DNA from: Dillenia suffruticosa
Lineage: Eukaryota > Streptophyta > Magnoliopsida > Dilleniales > Dilleniaceae
Reading direction: 5' to 3'
NCBI GenBank assembly: GCA_033439265.1
Contig: JAVTVX010000010.1
Span: 21,937,056 to 22,001,055, forward strand
Length of the DNA: 64,000 nucleotides
In this document: one piece after another, positions 1 to 13,487 of the stretch
Layout of the letters: each line of letters begins with the position of its first letter
How positions within the stretch are numbered: the first letter of the stretch is position 1
Position numbers and translations under genes: made by a program
Notes under the pieces: model-generated
Told to the model about the DNA's origin: nothing
Database searches by the model: none
The model's input: only the letters and a program-made list of their open reading frames with translations

Positions 1-812
1 AAGAAATCATGGACAGCATGAAGTCGTAGCAAATGTGATGCAGAGGGGGGGGGCATTTTGTTCATTCGGAAGGGTTGGAGTTGAAATCGTGAGCAAGATC
101 TATTGGAGAAAAATATGACCACCTCTTTGAGATCAAGGAAGAGATATATTTCTGGGAACACTATTTTCTAAGTTTTAAATCTTTTTTTTTTCCCTTTTCT
201 TTTTGTTGGTATTGGGGAGCAATGATTCATCTTTGGTAGAGATGCCAAAATCCAATATAATAAAAATATTCTTATGCATCATAAGATATCAAATGACGAA
301 ACCTATGATTCCAGTGATTTAGGGGTTCTCACCCATTTCATGCTATAAAACCCTGGGACTATATATTATTCTCTTCTCATTGGTCCTTTGGATATATGTT
401 ATTCTCTAGTTATCTATGACAAACAATTACTATAGTCACATCAAAATGAAGCTGTCACATGGCCAAGAGTGTCAGATACCCATGTCCAATTTTTGTTGTA
501 TATTTAGAAGCCCAACATTTCTTGAAGGGACTTGGAGGGGAGATTGGAGTGGAATGATAGAGGACAATTGAATGAACCTTCAGTTTGAGTTTTTGTATGC
601 ATGGATTATCTGTTTTTACCACACAGAGGTCAAGTTTTGGTGTTCGCATTGTCTTTGTTTCTCATAGCATTAAGGTCGGAGCAAATGATGTGAAATAGTT
701 TACCTGAAGTAGCAACAACATATAAAAGCTTAATTAATTTCTTCACATGCCAGATAATAGCTGTAGCTAATCTTTTTTTGTCAATGTCCAAATTGTCTGC
801 TTCTGATGCCAG
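1..812 (+). other. probable intron of the ABCG3-type gene
   Basis: No stretch here translates into ABCG-like sequence in any frame that I can recognise. The 813 exon starts right after an AG acceptor and begins in the middle of the transmembrane domain, so upstream coding exons must exist. The simplest reading is that this stretch is intron and that the 5' exons lie outside the window. A run of nine G lies near base 50. The short minus-strand ORF at 455-649 resembles nothing I know. Confidence 0.5.
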
Positions 813-2393
813 ATATATGCCTCTGAAGAATCAAACCAGCATTCAGGAGCATTTGTTTTTCTACTGGGGAACCTTCTTGCCAGTATTCCATTCCTGTTCC
901 TCATTGCCATATCTTCAAGTCTAGTCTTCTACTTTCTGGTAGGGCTGCGAGATGAGTTCAGCCTGTTAATGTATTTTGTGCTGAATTTCTTCATGTGCCT
1001 CTTGGTGAATGAAGGAATCCTGCTGGTTGTTGCCTCCATTTGGCAGGATGTGTTTTGGAGCATCTTGACTATGGTGTCTATTCATGTGAGTCTCTTTCTA
1101 TATCAACAACCTTCTTTGAATACTGCTTTTATTGGTGCAATATTGGTTTTGCTTGTTGATTGTTATATCTCTCAGGGTATACAGAAAAAAGTACATTTTG
1201 TTTGTAATTGTCTCCTTTATATATATATTTCTTTGTGGTGGGATATTCAGGGGATATTCCCCTTTCTGAATACTAAAAAATGAATAGCTTTTATCCAAAA
1301 GAAAATCTAATAAACATACGAGATTGCTTCGTGGAGACTGTTTTATTAGGTCTGGTTTGGCCTGGGAAGAGGAAATTTTCATGTAATTTCTAGTAGACTG
1401 TGTGATTTCAATTATTTCTTGGGCCATAATAATTATCTCTGGTGCTCTGCATTCAGTAGCATTTCCTAATCTGACATTGCTTCTTCATGGTGTTTCAGGT
1501 GGCGATGATGCTTTCTGCAGGATATTTCCGAATAAGAAGTGACTTGCCCCGACCAGTGTGGATGTACCCATTATCCTATATCACTTTCTACGCTTACGCT
1601 ATTCAGGTAAGAAAGACATGGGAGATTAATAGAACATTGGGAGGGGGGTAAAAAAGTTGGTTAAATTCTGATGGTAGGATTTGAAGAGAGTTGGCAGAGA
1701 AAAAGGGTAGACAAAGAAATGAATATTCTTTTCCCACGTTTGTTTTACCTCTTATAGCTTCAAGAGGTTATGAGACAATAGAATAGCATTTTGTCTTCTG
1801 CCTAAGTTACGGACAATTTTAACCAAGTCCTTTTTCTGTTGGGCACCCGAGGGAAACAGTGAAGCTAAATTTACCCATGTTTTCCACCTATTCTCATGCG
1901 CCAAATTGTGAAATCTTCTTGATTCATTGCTTTGCTGTACTCCAGTGCTGTTTTTCTCTTCTTTTGACCTCATAAATTGGGGGGAAAAAAAGAACAAAAA
2001 TGAACATTTTGCTTTGCCACATTCACATATTTTGGTTGCTGAACATTCATCAGGGCATTTATTATGTTAAAAGGGATTCTGAAAGAGCTTGAGTTCTTCT
2101 GAAATTGATCCTGAATGTTGCTTGTGCGTGTCTAACAGGGGATGTTGGAGAATGAATACCTTGAGACTTCGTTTGCAGTTGGACAAGTAAGAAGCATATC
2201 TGGTTTTCAGGCTGTTCGCAGCACCTATGACATTTCCGAGGACGGTAATTCCAAGTGGGAGAATTTACTGGTATTGTTTCTAATGACTGTAGGTTATCGC
2301 CTTCTTGCATTTGCATTGTACTTCCGGGTTGGAAAAAACATATCCTTCAATGGACTTTTCCACTGTAATCAAAATACCAACAATCCAAGATGA
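813..2393 (+). CDS. ABCG3: ABC transporter G family member 3-like half transporter, C-terminal exons (partial)
   Basis: Three exons, 813-1085, 1499-1606 and 2139-2393 (TGA), each flanked by AG/GT and all joining in phase 0, encode the last 211 residues of an ABCG (WBC) half-size transporter. The first exon begins IYASEESNQHSGAFVFLLGN and carries several hydrophobic membrane spans. The second holds the motif YPLSYITFYAYAIQ, and the third begins GMLENEYLETSFAVGQ and ends with one more span and a short tail. These motifs match my memory of Arabidopsis ABCG3 (At2g28070) and are distinct from the cutin/wax ABCG11-12 group. The ATPase domain is outside the window. The substrate of ABCG3 is not established. 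The gene converges with the glycosyltransferase downstream. Family assignment is strong; the member number is inferred. Confidence 0.85.
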
Positions 2394-2885
2394 ATGAAAC
2401 TGATACAAATGCTGCAGTTTTGATCTCAGCTTTTGACTGCTGTTCAGCATTTGTTTATGCTTGGTGGTCAGCAACATATGAAGTCTTAGATGATGAAATG
2501 CAAAATGGGACAAATTATTCAGGTTGAGTTACATCATACTACGAACATTTTTTAAATTGAGCACGGAGTCATGGAGACACCCATTAGATGCAATACCATC
2601 TACACTCCTTAACTTTCAGAATAGTTCAAAATTTTTGTATGTACATGCCATCTCTTCTGCAGAGACCGACATGAGACATGGTTCCCATGTCTGTACTATG
2701 AATTGTGTTGTTTGCTCTCCATGATGCATCTATCATCTAGAATGAGCGACTCTTTAATGTCCTTTGTTCACATGAAATGACACCATCAAAAAAGGACTGT
2801 TGAGTCATGCGGTCTTATATTTCACTTGGTACAACAGTTAACCAGAACACTATCATGCATTAGCAACAGTATTCCCCTATTGAGC
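2394..2885. other. convergent 3' region between ABCG3-like and UGT genes
   Basis: This 492 bp stretch separates the stop codons of two convergent genes and should hold both 3' UTRs and polyadenylation sites. No further gene is seen. The ORFs here are short and unlike known proteins. Confidence 0.6.
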
Positions 2886-4747
2886 CTATGTGGACACAGA
2901 TGTCTGTTGAATCTTTGCCTTGAGTTCCTTGATGAACTGATCCATGTTCCTTTCTGAAGATCCATCCCTGGTTATTGCATTTTCCAGGGTCTGACTCACC
3001 TCCACCACTTTCTTCCTGCATTCTTTCCCGGATTTCCCACTCATCATAGCCTTGATCTTCGCTGAGACTTCTGATCTGGTCACAGTGTTTAACTCCCCAA
3101 TTCTCATCCCAATTTTCCAATCATCCACAATGAGTTTTCGATTTGTGAATTGATCGGTATACAAAGGAAAACATAACAATGGAACCTTGCACCAAATGCT
3201 TTCCAGTGTTGAGTTCCATCCACAGTGAGTCAGAAACCCTCCGATCGCAGGATGCTTTAACACCACGTTCTGATTGCACCAGGTTATGATCATGGCACGG
3301 TCAGAAACTTCTTCCCTAAATCCAACTGGCAATGGATCCACGTCATTGGAGCTGACGATGCCTGCTCTAAGCACCCAAACAAAGCCAACTCCGCAAAGTG
3401 AAAGACCATGAGCTATCTCCGTGAGATCTCTTCTACTAAGATGAGCATAGCTACCGAATGAGACATACAACACTGACCCACGAGGCTTTGTTTCGAGCCA
3501 CTGGGTGCAATCTGATTCAGGCCATAGGCTGGTGGCCACAGCACTCTTGGTGAACCCAGTTGGGAAAATGGGTCCGACCGCATAGAATGGCGTCTTTGCA
3601 TGTAATGCTACAATTGTTGATGATTCTAGCTCTTGGATTGAGTTGCACAGAACAAAATCTGCGCCTCTAGCATCTTGGAAGGCCTTGAAAATGATACAGT
3701 GACACACCGATGATGTATCTTTCTCTTGAAGATATGACATTGTGTCCCTTGGATTGATTGATGGGACCCCCGGTATGTAATCTATTGTGTCCTCACGTGC
3801 GTCTGTGATCACAACTCATCGCAATAATTTTAGTTTCACATTAACCGGCTTCCATAATCAACAGCAAAAATAACAATATCATTAAACAACAGAAAATATT
3901 TATAATGAGACAATATTTTTTTCTTGTATCATCAGAAAAAGACAAATTAAAAAATGTTAAAAGAAATTGATCCAGGTATTCAAAAAAAAGATCTTAAAAG
4001 AAAGGACTTGTAGTGATATTTGCCTTTTTTTTGGCCTTCGGCTCTAAATTCGTTTTTCATTGTTGAGACTTTACTATTATTTTACTTCTCCCTTTCGCTT
4101 ATTTCCTGTGGCCTCTCCTATAAACCAAATAATAATAATATTCTTGATTCCTAACTTCTTGGATCTTTTGGTTTTTTGAATGAAAAACTAGTGAGATTTT
4201 GAGAGAGAGGGAGAGAGCTCAACATACTTGGACAATCAAAATGACCATTTATTCTGAGAAGATCAAGATGATAATAGAGAGTAAAAACCAAAGCAGGTTC
4301 CGTCCAGAAGGACACATAAAGCAGGCCATATTTCTTGGCAAGAGCCGAGGGCCAAACAAAGAAAGTGTCCGCAATCAAAACATGGACCCGACCCGATTTA
4401 ACAATCATCTTTACCGCCTCCTCAACATGGGCCGAAAACACATGCAACAGGGAGGCCATAAACTGGTCATGGTGAAGCGACCTATCGAAGTCCACCGGAA
4501 GCCCATCACTGACCGTCATGTACCGGATGTCAAGGCCCGAGCCTCGGACTGCGGTGAACGGGTCGGAGTCATGGTCTTTGGCGGAGTGGGCTTGGGTGAT
4601 TTTGTGGTGGATGGAGTGGGTGTTGATGAATGTGATCGTGAAGCCTTTGGAGGCTAGCTTGATGGCTAGATGCACGCTTGGGATTAGGTGGCCTTGTAAT
4701 GGGTATGTTACTACGATTGCATGCGGCTTTTCTTCCGTTCCTCCCAT
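2886..4747 (-). CDS. UGT86A: UDP-glycosyltransferase, UGT86A type
   Basis: Two exons on the minus strand, 4747-4228 and 3802-2886, encode 478 aa. The 425 bp intron (4227-3803) is phase 1, and the split codon gives Asn174. Family 1 glycosyltransferases move sugar from UDP-sugar to small acceptors in the cytosol. The N-terminal half carries the catalytic His20 in PLQGHLIPS and the likely partner Asp127 in VLIADTFFVW. The C-terminal half has a full 44-residue PSPG box (about residues 348-391), starting WCNQ, with HCGWNS and ending in the Asp-Gln pair that contacts the sugar. The run EDTIDYIPGV after the intron and overall similarity to UGT86A1/A2 place it in group UGT86A. The acceptor substrate is unknown. 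The start is the first in-frame ATG, about 95 bp downstream of a TATA-like sequence. ORFs on the opposite strand at 4199-4757 are antisense shadows. Confidence 0.92.
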
Positions 4748-4765
4748 GTCGTTCTGAGTATTTTA

Positions 4766-4816
4766 GAGAGAGGATTTGGATTATCACCAAAAAAAAAAAA
4801 AGAGTGAGAATTTGGA
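4766..4816. repeat. micro-insertion: short ACC-poly(A) block between imperfect 15-bp direct repeats
   Basis: The direct copies GAGAGAGGATTTGGA (4766-4780) and GAGTGAGAATTTGGA (4802-4816) differ at two positions. Between them lies TTATCACC followed by 13 A. This resembles a retroposition target-site duplication around a tail-only insertion, in the 5' leader of the glycosyltransferase. It is the weakest of the four such structures in the window because the repeats are purine-rich. Confidence 0.45.
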
Positions 4817-4838
4817 AATGGTCCGAGAGTGCGGGGAG

Positions 4839-4852
4839 ATATATATAATAAT
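4839..4852 (-). promoter_or_regulatory. TATA box of the UGT86A-like gene
   Basis: On the minus strand this reads as a TTATATATAT core about 95 bp upstream of the ATG at 4747, in the correct place for a plant TATA box with a leader of about 60 nt. It is inferred from position and sequence only. Confidence 0.55.
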
Positions 4853-6503
4853 GAGGAATGATCGGCTATTCTATATTCACGGAGTATGTTGACGGCGTAC
4901 AGGGATTCTCTCGATTTCTTTCTTTTTTAACTGCCTTGGTCCACTCTCGTAACCATCCATTTTTTGTCAACAAATTGTTTGGTTACGTTTTCTCTATCCC
5001 CCATTCATATTCTATCTAAATTAGCATGCATCCCCTTTTGAATAATCATTACCCATCGGTAATTAATTTATTGGTTCCGATTAATATGACTTGAATTAAT
5101 TATAAGATTTATTAAAGAACGAACCCCTTTATATTTATAATTTGTATTTTCTAATTTGTATTTTTAAAATTTGAATGTAAAAAATTAATTAAGAAAAGTT
5201 AACACTTTTACTACTATTCTAACAAGAAATTGGTCATAAATAAATCGCCCTTGTTTCTATTTTTTGAGTTTGGCATATATCGTATGGCAAGGCCCACAAA
5301 CCTACAACCCTAACCCAATGCTTTTGTGCGTGTGTGCGTGTGTGCGTGTGTGCGTGTGTGTGCGTGTGTGTGTGTGTGTGTGTTTTTTTTTTGTTTCACA
5401 ATCACCACAATTCTGACGGTGCTACACTCTAGAGGTGAGCCTTACATGGGTAAGCGGGTAGGACTTGCTCTAGAAGATTCTAAATCTTCTTTTTTTTTTT
5501 TTTTAACTGCTCTTTAAATTGCTCGTCTCTTAATAGGAAAACACTAAAACCCTTTAAATTATTTCTTTCTTAAAAATAATAACTTCTATTCCCGTTTGCT
5601 CCCTTGAATAAATTTATGATTCTCCTTCCATATTTTTAACTGATTTTCTATATTAAAATTCCTTTGCATAATTAATTATTGTCAAATTAGAAACTTCACA
5701 CAAACATTTGAATCTTCAAACTCTTTCAATACAGTGAAAAGATTTGATCAAGGCGATATATCCCAGCTAATTCTGAAAAGTTCATGCTCGTGTTCAACGT
5801 TGTTCCATAGCGGTAAAAGATTAACCGGATGATGATTGCATTTCCTGTTGTCATGCCAATTTAAGTACCAAGTTTTGCCAAGGACAAGGTTTTTGGTTTT
5901 CTACGTTTTAAACCATTGACCGGTGTTAAAAGTCAAACAAGGATCAAACGACACAAGGAAGGTCTACGAAGATGTTCCTCATTTTGAGACTTTTCAAAGG
6001 GCTGGTCAGACGGTGCAGGGCCCTCGGAAGGAGAAATTGATTTCGTCCGAACAATCACTAACTTTTATTTTGATTTACTTACAAACTAACTAAAATAATG
6101 TCGCGGTATTTTAACTACAAAAATCAAAATTGAATATTATTTTATATTATAATTAAGTTTAATTTTAATTTTTAAATTCAATAAAATAACACCCTTAATT
6201 AAATACGTGCACGATACGTTTGTGCGAGTTTAATATTAAAATTAAATAAATGATATTTATAAATTAAATTGAATATTTTATAATATTAATTAAAAACGCT
6301 GTAATATGGAGTCGCGGATTGCAAACGCCCCCAGTCCAGCTTGCAGTTGCAGGTTCAACTACGTCATCGTCACGCGTTTTCTCGAGACTCGCAATTAGCC
6401 GTTGTCATTTCTTTTCACGACGGACGATAAACTATCGGAACACGGACTCTCTCTCTCCTTCCCGCCGGCGATCAATTTCAAGTTCTTCAGATCGACGCCA
6501 ACG
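4853..6503. other. divergent intergenic region between UGT and dolichol kinase
   Basis: AT-rich spacer between two head-to-head genes. It holds a compound (TG)n/(TGCG)n microsatellite at about 5323-5383 and several poly(T) runs. From about 6300 onward the GC content rises into the 5' UTR of the dolichol kinase gene. No protein is recognised; the 63-aa ORF at 5326 is a product of the microsatellite. Confidence 0.6.
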
Positions 6504-9500
6504 ATGGCGTCGTCAACGGCTTCAATACTGTTCAACGGCGAGAGAGCCGTCGTCTTTCTTTTCGTCGCACGCGTCTTATTCTCCATTCCTTCCTCTCTCT
6601 TCCACGAAGCAGTTGCTCTCGTCGTTCTCGCTCTCGCCGGCCTCTACGTCGAGATCTCCGTCGACACCTCGACATCCTTCGCCCAATTTAAGACCAGGTC
6701 TGTATTTCTTTTTCTGATTCTCTCTCCAGAATTTTTCTAGGGTTTCTTTTCGAGATATTTAGGGTTTTCTTTGGGGACCTTCTAATTGAAATTATAGAGA
6801 TATGTGATAAAATTTGAGTTCTTCTTAGGGCGGGTGTATCGTCAGGGTTGCTAATCGGAGCAGTGACATTGCCAACGGTTGTGATCTCAAAATTGATACA
6901 GTTGAGGAGAGCATTTTTATTGAATGAAGTTGGACTTGAAGGTGAAGTTATGATCCTTGTTTGACTTCTACAAACATGAATACAGCTACTAATACCATGT
7001 TTAAGTTCCCACCACTACTGTCCTTCTAACGTGTGAAAACAAATTAATACTATGGCAATAAAGAAATTGCCGGGCTTTACTGAACGAGGAATGGTTGATT
7101 TAAGGAGAGAGCCTTAGCAGTTCATGTGTACACTATAGATAACTTATTTGTGCGGGAAATGCCTTTTCTCTTGAGAAGCACCCGAGTTGAATGTGGCACT
7201 CGCCCGCTGGGCCTATACAAAAGTGTGCGAGCACCATGTCCAGCTCTGGCCCCGAGGATTAGCACTACTCCAAGTAAAATGATGTAGTTGGAAGTTTCTT
7301 TCTTTCTTCCATTTTGTCTGTGCATATGGAAGAACACTTCTATCAATTGGGGTTAAGTTTGAGTAGTATAAGTTTTTCGGATTAGCTACCCTTCCCCTTC
7401 CTTGAAATATTATATTGGGTCATTTTATTCCGTCTTTCTGTGTGGTTTATGCATTTATTTCGTCTTTTAATTGTCTTGACCTTAGATCTTATGTTTCTAC
7501 AATGTGGTTGTTTAATCCTTCAGAGCTTGATTATTTAAAACTGGAATACTGGGTTACTTCTGTGAGCTGTTTTGCTGTTCTTGTGTTCCTTTTCTTCGTG
7601 ATTTGGTGGTCATCGTGCTCTTCAAGCTGCTCATCTTTTTGTAGTAGTCGGTACCCAAAGATCATGCTTTGTTGCATGCTAGTCTACTCAACATTCTGCT
7701 GTATGTCTCTTGCTACAAGGACTCAAGATGGTAAGTTTGCCGTTTTGAATTTGGTGAGAAACTTTGCATTTGTCAGAGATTCCACATTGTTAGTGTCATT
7801 TCCTTAACCCATCCATAGATTTTTGAGTGTTTGTTAATCTTTATTGTCACCTTAGTAGGATCATTTATAGATGGTTTGTGCACTTGTACCTTTGCAGGGA
7901 TGCAAACAGCACTGAAACTTTTATGGGTACTTTGTCATGGATTTGCCGCAGTGAAATTAATTCAGCATCTTCTTCACAAGTTTCCTTCATGTGCATCCAT
8001 CGGTATGCATCATATTCTATTGCAACTTGCAGTGATATCTTACCATACTGTAAACTCTAAGAATTAGACTAGTATTAAGGCGTAAACTTCCATAAACATG
8101 GAATGAAGACAGTCATATGTCTTGCACTTAAACATTATTGTGGAAGTACAGCCTTTTGTGAACTGGTCTTCTTAACAGAAGTCACACTATCTAAAGTCCC
8201 TGATCTTGCCTGTCCCACATCCCCTTTCTACGAGCTATTTCTGGTATTCCTGGTTGTGCTTTTAATCATCTAATAGTCCTTGTTGTTGAGCCTTTGCTTT
8301 TATGATCAGTTATCATTGTATTAAGCTTATACCTGTAGACTCCATTCCCCTGACAAGCATCCTAATTTATGCACATCTGCCTTGTTTTGATGATCTATAT
8401 TGTTGGAATTTTGTTCCATACATGATTGGAACTCTTGTTATCATGGATTATTCTCTGCCCAATTACTTATTTAGAGATGCCCTCATTGTTGTTTCCACCA
8501 GAATTATGGATTATTCTCTCTTTTTAGGAGAAGCGCTTTTGGTGACTGCTGGCCTTATTCGTTATTTTGGTGACATGTTAGCATATACAATTTCAAAGGT
8601 TGGTTTTACTCTGATCTGGATTCTGCTACTTCCTTTATTTTGCCTAGTATCATGATTTATGTTTAACAGTCAGTTTTGGGCAGGTCCAAAGAAACTTTTT
8701 GACACCAGTATTTGCTTTTGATTATGGAATTAAAAGAAGTGAGATAAGTGTCATTATCCAGGTATGTTTTGTTTGAGCGAATTCATATTATCATCACTGA
8801 TGAAATTTTATCCTAATTCATTTTGTCCTTTTCTCGTGCAGGGGATGCTGGTTGGCCTTCTTCTTTTTCCAGTATTAGCTGTACCCATTACAAAATTGTG
8901 GGGATGCTTCATAAGGCTGACATTGTTTAGGCCATTTTCACATAATGAGATCCATAGAGCTCTAATTTTTTATACTTCCTTGGCTTTTCTCTTGATCCTT
9001 ATCATTCCATCCTGGATGCAGTTTGTTCACGATTTCCCTGTGCATCCACTCTTGTGGTACTTTTTTATTTTCTGGCTGAAGTTTTCTTTCTTTTGACCCC
9101 ACCATAACATTTCATTGCACTGTTCAACATGAATGAACATGAGCTTATATAACCTGAGTGCAAATTTAATACTTATAGGGATGTGCAGTGCTCATGTTTT
9201 TTACCACTTGGAATGGAGGATTGTCATGGTTTTAATGTGAAAATTGGTATTACAAGCCTCGCTGCTAGATTATCTTTTTAATCATTTTCCTGATGGGGAT
9301 TTGCGTGTATCCTATTTATCTTTGAAATTTGTGTTTCATATGGGTGAAGGATGTGCCTTGACGCAAGGGCGTTAAGAGGTGGTTTCAGTTATCTGCTCAG
9401 TCCTATAAAACCAAGATGTGGGAGTATATTTTGGGGCCATGCCACACTTAATTCCTCAAAATGCATCTTTTAAGTACGAGTAACTAAAATATCTTCATAT

Positions 9501-12500
9501 AAAATTGACCACATATGACTACCCATTTCCATGTCACACAAGTTCCAACTTTTATCAAGTAACAACCCCCTTTTGATTGTTTGATTTGATGCTGTGCTCT
9601 CACTCGGTATCCATGGAAGGTTCTAGTTGTAAATTAAATCTTCGATGTGAATACCTGAAAAAATAGGTTGCAAGCACTAAGCTAGTACAACACATAGCCT
9701 TTTTTCATAAAAAATTTGATCTTAAGATTTTTCTCCATAACTGTTGTTCTTCCTTTGCTGAGATTCTGAGTTTCATGTTTTTTGTTGACAGGGTTTTCAT
9801 GTTTGTTTTCTCGGATCCGTTAAAGAGATTATCATTATGTTTCTATTGGGTTGCTGTCATTTGTGTGTCAGTTGTACGCTTTTACAACATTTCAAAGAAC
9901 AGTAAGATTCAAAGGATTCTTCTCCGCAAGTACTACCATCTAATGGCTGTTTCAATGTTCGTACCAGCTCTTATCTTCCAGGTGACATGAGAGTGACACA
10001 TCATCTATTTTTTATAGCTACTCCATTTCATTATAGATTGCGTGAAATTTCTGCTAACATAAACTTCAATCTCCAGCCAAAATTTCTTGATCTAGCATTT
10101 GGTGTGGCACTTGCAGTTTTTTTGGTGTTAGAAATTATACGGGTGAGTTAATTGTTGTCATGCTCCTTTCATGGTTAATTTTTGGATGTTATTGTTCAAA
10201 ATATAGTTGCCTGGAGCTGGTTAAGGTTTTATTGGTTTGATAGTCATACTAATATGAATTTTGCTGATTAGTATTTCTGTTGTATCTATATGTTTATTAC
10301 TTGTTATAAAAACACAAAGTAGATCCATTTTTTTCCCTTAAAAAAAATTTGTAATGGTTCAATGAGGTAGTGTAACATTCTGTAGAAGCACTTCCTGGTA
10401 TCAAACAGAAATTTTGCAAAAGCAATAACTTTGCAAGTGCAATTAACATAATGATTTGAAGTTTGTAGGCCAACATGAGAGGGCCTTTTCTATTTTTCAA
10501 ACCTTTGACTCAATTCTTCTGGGGGTAACCAAGAAGCAGAGAAATCACAACTATTATTTATTTCTTTTCTTTTCTTTTCTACACACGCTGACATGCATAT
10601 TGCTGAGAAATACATTTACATGCATCTATTGCTAAATAAATCCGAATTTATGAAATTCAGTTTATTGAGAATTTTAGTATCTGCAACTGCGCCCTTTATT
10701 TTAATATGCATCATAGTTTACTATGCTTGTCTCTTTCTAGCTGAGACTTACTCTTCCCCTTGAATAACTACAAGAAACATCCAAACATGATGAAAGTACT
10801 TCCCTTCCCCTTCCGTCCACTGGAGAGATCCAAAGAAGGTATTAATAGGTTCTGATTTTGTTTTTCTACCAGAGCTTTAAGATATACAAAAGAACTCATT
10901 ATCGGCAGCACATATCTAGCTACTGGAAATAGGCTTGCAGAAAGGTCTTTTGAGAAGGATGACTTGTACCATTTGGCAGGCAAAATATAAGGAGTTTATT
11001 TACCATTACCAACATAAAATGATACCATTGAACCTTTACTTTGGCCAATGGCTTGTTGTGATGCTGTTTGATGGTTGCGGGTTTTTTTTTTATTGCACAA
11101 TAAGTTGCAACCTTGCTGGTTTCTTCATTCTTTAGGTTGAAGGTTTAAATAATCCTTTGGTGTGAACATGGATTTCAAGGAGTCTGCCAGTGGATATTGT
11201 GCCTTAGTATGTGGAGACGTACCTGCATATTTTGATTCACCATTAAATGCTAACATGCACATCATCTTGACCACATTGTTGCTTGACCCCCCACAATGTA
11301 ACTACAAAGTGTCATTGATAAAATAAGACAATAATCTAGCTTTGTTGCAAAAGAATGGCACCGTCGCAATCTCCTTTGACAAGCGTTCTTAGGTGTTATA
11401 TTCAATAATATCTCATGTCTGCTAATTTTCCTCTTACCTTTGTTGTTGATGGCACTTGCCTGGATCTTTTCATGATTGTTTATATTATTTCATTGATCTC
11501 TCCTTGGCATGCTTTAGTTCAATGAGTAGCTCTATTATTTCTGACAGGTGTGGAAGATATGGCCTTTGGGATGTCTCGTGCATCAATTTATGAATGCCTT
11601 TACAGACCATCGTGACTCTGAACTTCTTATTGTGAGGTGTAACTTTGGTCTTCATATTAGCTAAACATTAACTTGCATACTTCTCATGTAAATATGCATT
11701 GATATTCCCTCTGGATATCATTGTTGGACAGCCATTTTTCACTCTTACTGGGATGTGCCCTGCCCATTTGGATGTCTTCTGGATTCAATGATCGACCACT
11801 TGCCCCTTTTGCTGGAATTTTGAGCCTTGGGATAGGTGATACCATGGTGAGTGCGCTGGTTGCCATGCTGTTTATATGATGTGTTGTATATATATCTGTA
11901 TCCTTTTGCTAGTCTGTTCTTCTGGGTGTGCTTTATGAAACATCTGCTAATAACTTACCTAATCTGGTCATATGAGAATATACATAATTTATTTTATATC
12001 TTCTCTCTTCCATGGGTATCTCATTAAGTGGAATTTGTGTAGTTATATTATTAATCTGAACTCCAGAAATATCTTTAATCCTATAAGTAGAGGGGAGTTT
12101 TGTGAACTATGTTCTCCCATTAGTCAGCATTATGTATCATTAAACTTCAATTTCAATTCCATTTCATTCTAATTAGGAGTATTTTATCAAGATCTCTCTT
12201 CTTATACTTGTCTCTAATCTTAGGATAACTTGAAGATACTTGTATCACACTCCTCTTTGCAAGTACATTTGTGGCTTGTCTTCTTGTGAAGGATCAAAAT
12301 ACTCTTATTGCTAACTGGAGATTCCCTTTTTTAATTCAGTTTATCCTTAATTTCTATGCAGTTCTGATTAATAAATCCTGTCCTGCTGTTTAGTGCTCAG
12401 AATTTAAATAATTTTAATCTACACATGCCTGCTTATTATTTTCTAATTCATTTATTTTTGCTTCTGATATTTCAATTTGACTTTTATTATGTGTCTGCAA

Positions 12501-13487
12501 ACTTTAGGCTTCAGTTGTTGGCTACAAGTACGGTGTTCTTCGTTGGAGCAAAACTGGCAGTAAGTATTTTCTTCTAGTGCAGTTCTTTTTTTAAACTTCA
12601 ACCTGTTCAAATAAAAAGATAATAAAAGTAAATTTATGCGTGCTAGAGAAAACTGTTGAAGGTACTGCAGCTGGGATAACATCTGTTTTGGCTGCTTGTT
12701 TTGTCCTCCTTCCGCTTCTTGCATCAACTGGATATATCTTGACCCAGGTTTGTTTCTTCTTCTTCACTGTTTCTGCTTCCATGTTCCATTTCTATCTTAT
12801 TTTAGATAGCAGATCCTCCTTTTGGGGGATTGTGCATGTGTTTGCATGCGAAAGAAGCTGTTTCTTTTCAGGAGGCTTTGGGCCTTTTTTTTCCTGGTTG
12901 AGTGTTAAGAGCAGTGAGTTTCTTTTTGAAAAATTCTTAGGCATCATCTTGTGAGTTTGTAAAGAATTTTTCACGGGTCTTTTAGGTTTCCAATCTTTCA
13001 TGGGCCTTGGACTACCTTTTAGAAATGGAGGATCCATGATAGATATATTGGTTTTGGCTCCACAAAGATATAGAACCCTTTTTATGTAATAGCGGCCACA
13101 TGTAATAATCAAGTAATCATTGTTGAGAAATTTACTTCAGAAGTTATAATAATGCCTGGAACATTTTGCTAGCTTTGATACAACATGGAACATGGAGACA
13201 TCTGCTCAAAGGACTTGAATGTTTTTCATTTGTTTCTATATCTGTGTACACGGAATATTATCGAGTCCAAGCTTAATAATTTAATCCAACCATGCAATAA
13301 TGCTCAGGTAATATTGTGAATGTGACACATGGGATTGTTAACATGCTGCTTGTTTTTGTTGTCAAATAAGCAGCATTGGGTCTCACTTTTTGTGGCTGTG
13401 ACTGCAAGCGGCTTGTTGGAGGCCTACACAGCACAACTTGACAACGCATTCATACCTCTCGTTTTCTACAGTCTTCTCTGTTTGTAG
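6504..13487 (+). CDS. DOLK: dolichol kinase (EVAN/SEC59 family), 14 exons
   Basis: Exons: 6504-6697, 6829-6941, 7524-7730, 7898-8002, 8528-8598, 8684-8761, 8842-9056, 9792-9981, 10077-10142, 11548-11636, 11732-11846, 12508-12559, 12647-12747, 13374-13487. All junctions are GT-AG, phase closes throughout, and the product is 569 aa, about the length I recall for Arabidopsis EVAN (At3g45040). The enzyme uses CTP to phosphorylate dolichol in the ER membrane, giving the lipid carrier for N-glycosylation, O-mannosylation and GPI anchors. The protein is hydrophobic along its length, with many predicted membrane spans. The diagnostic cytosolic CTP-binding region is GFNDRPLAPFAG, then LSLGIGDTMASVVGYKYG, then RKTVEGTAAG (about residues 455-508). 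The start at 6504 has A at -3 and G at +4, and no ATG lies in frame upstream in the open stretch. An AATAAA lies at 13775. The first half alone could be mistaken for an unknown membrane protein; the C-terminus settles it. Confidence 0.95.

Noticed and set aside
4199-4757. Plus-strand ORFs of 152 and 79 aa
   Set aside because: They are antisense to the conserved first exon of the UGT86A-like gene and show no similarity of their own.
6504-8598. Membrane protein first suspected to be a NEF1-like (no exine formation) protein
   Set aside because: Completing the gene model to 13487 revealed the dolichol kinase CTP-binding region and a total of 569 aa, which fits DOLK/EVAN and not NEF1.
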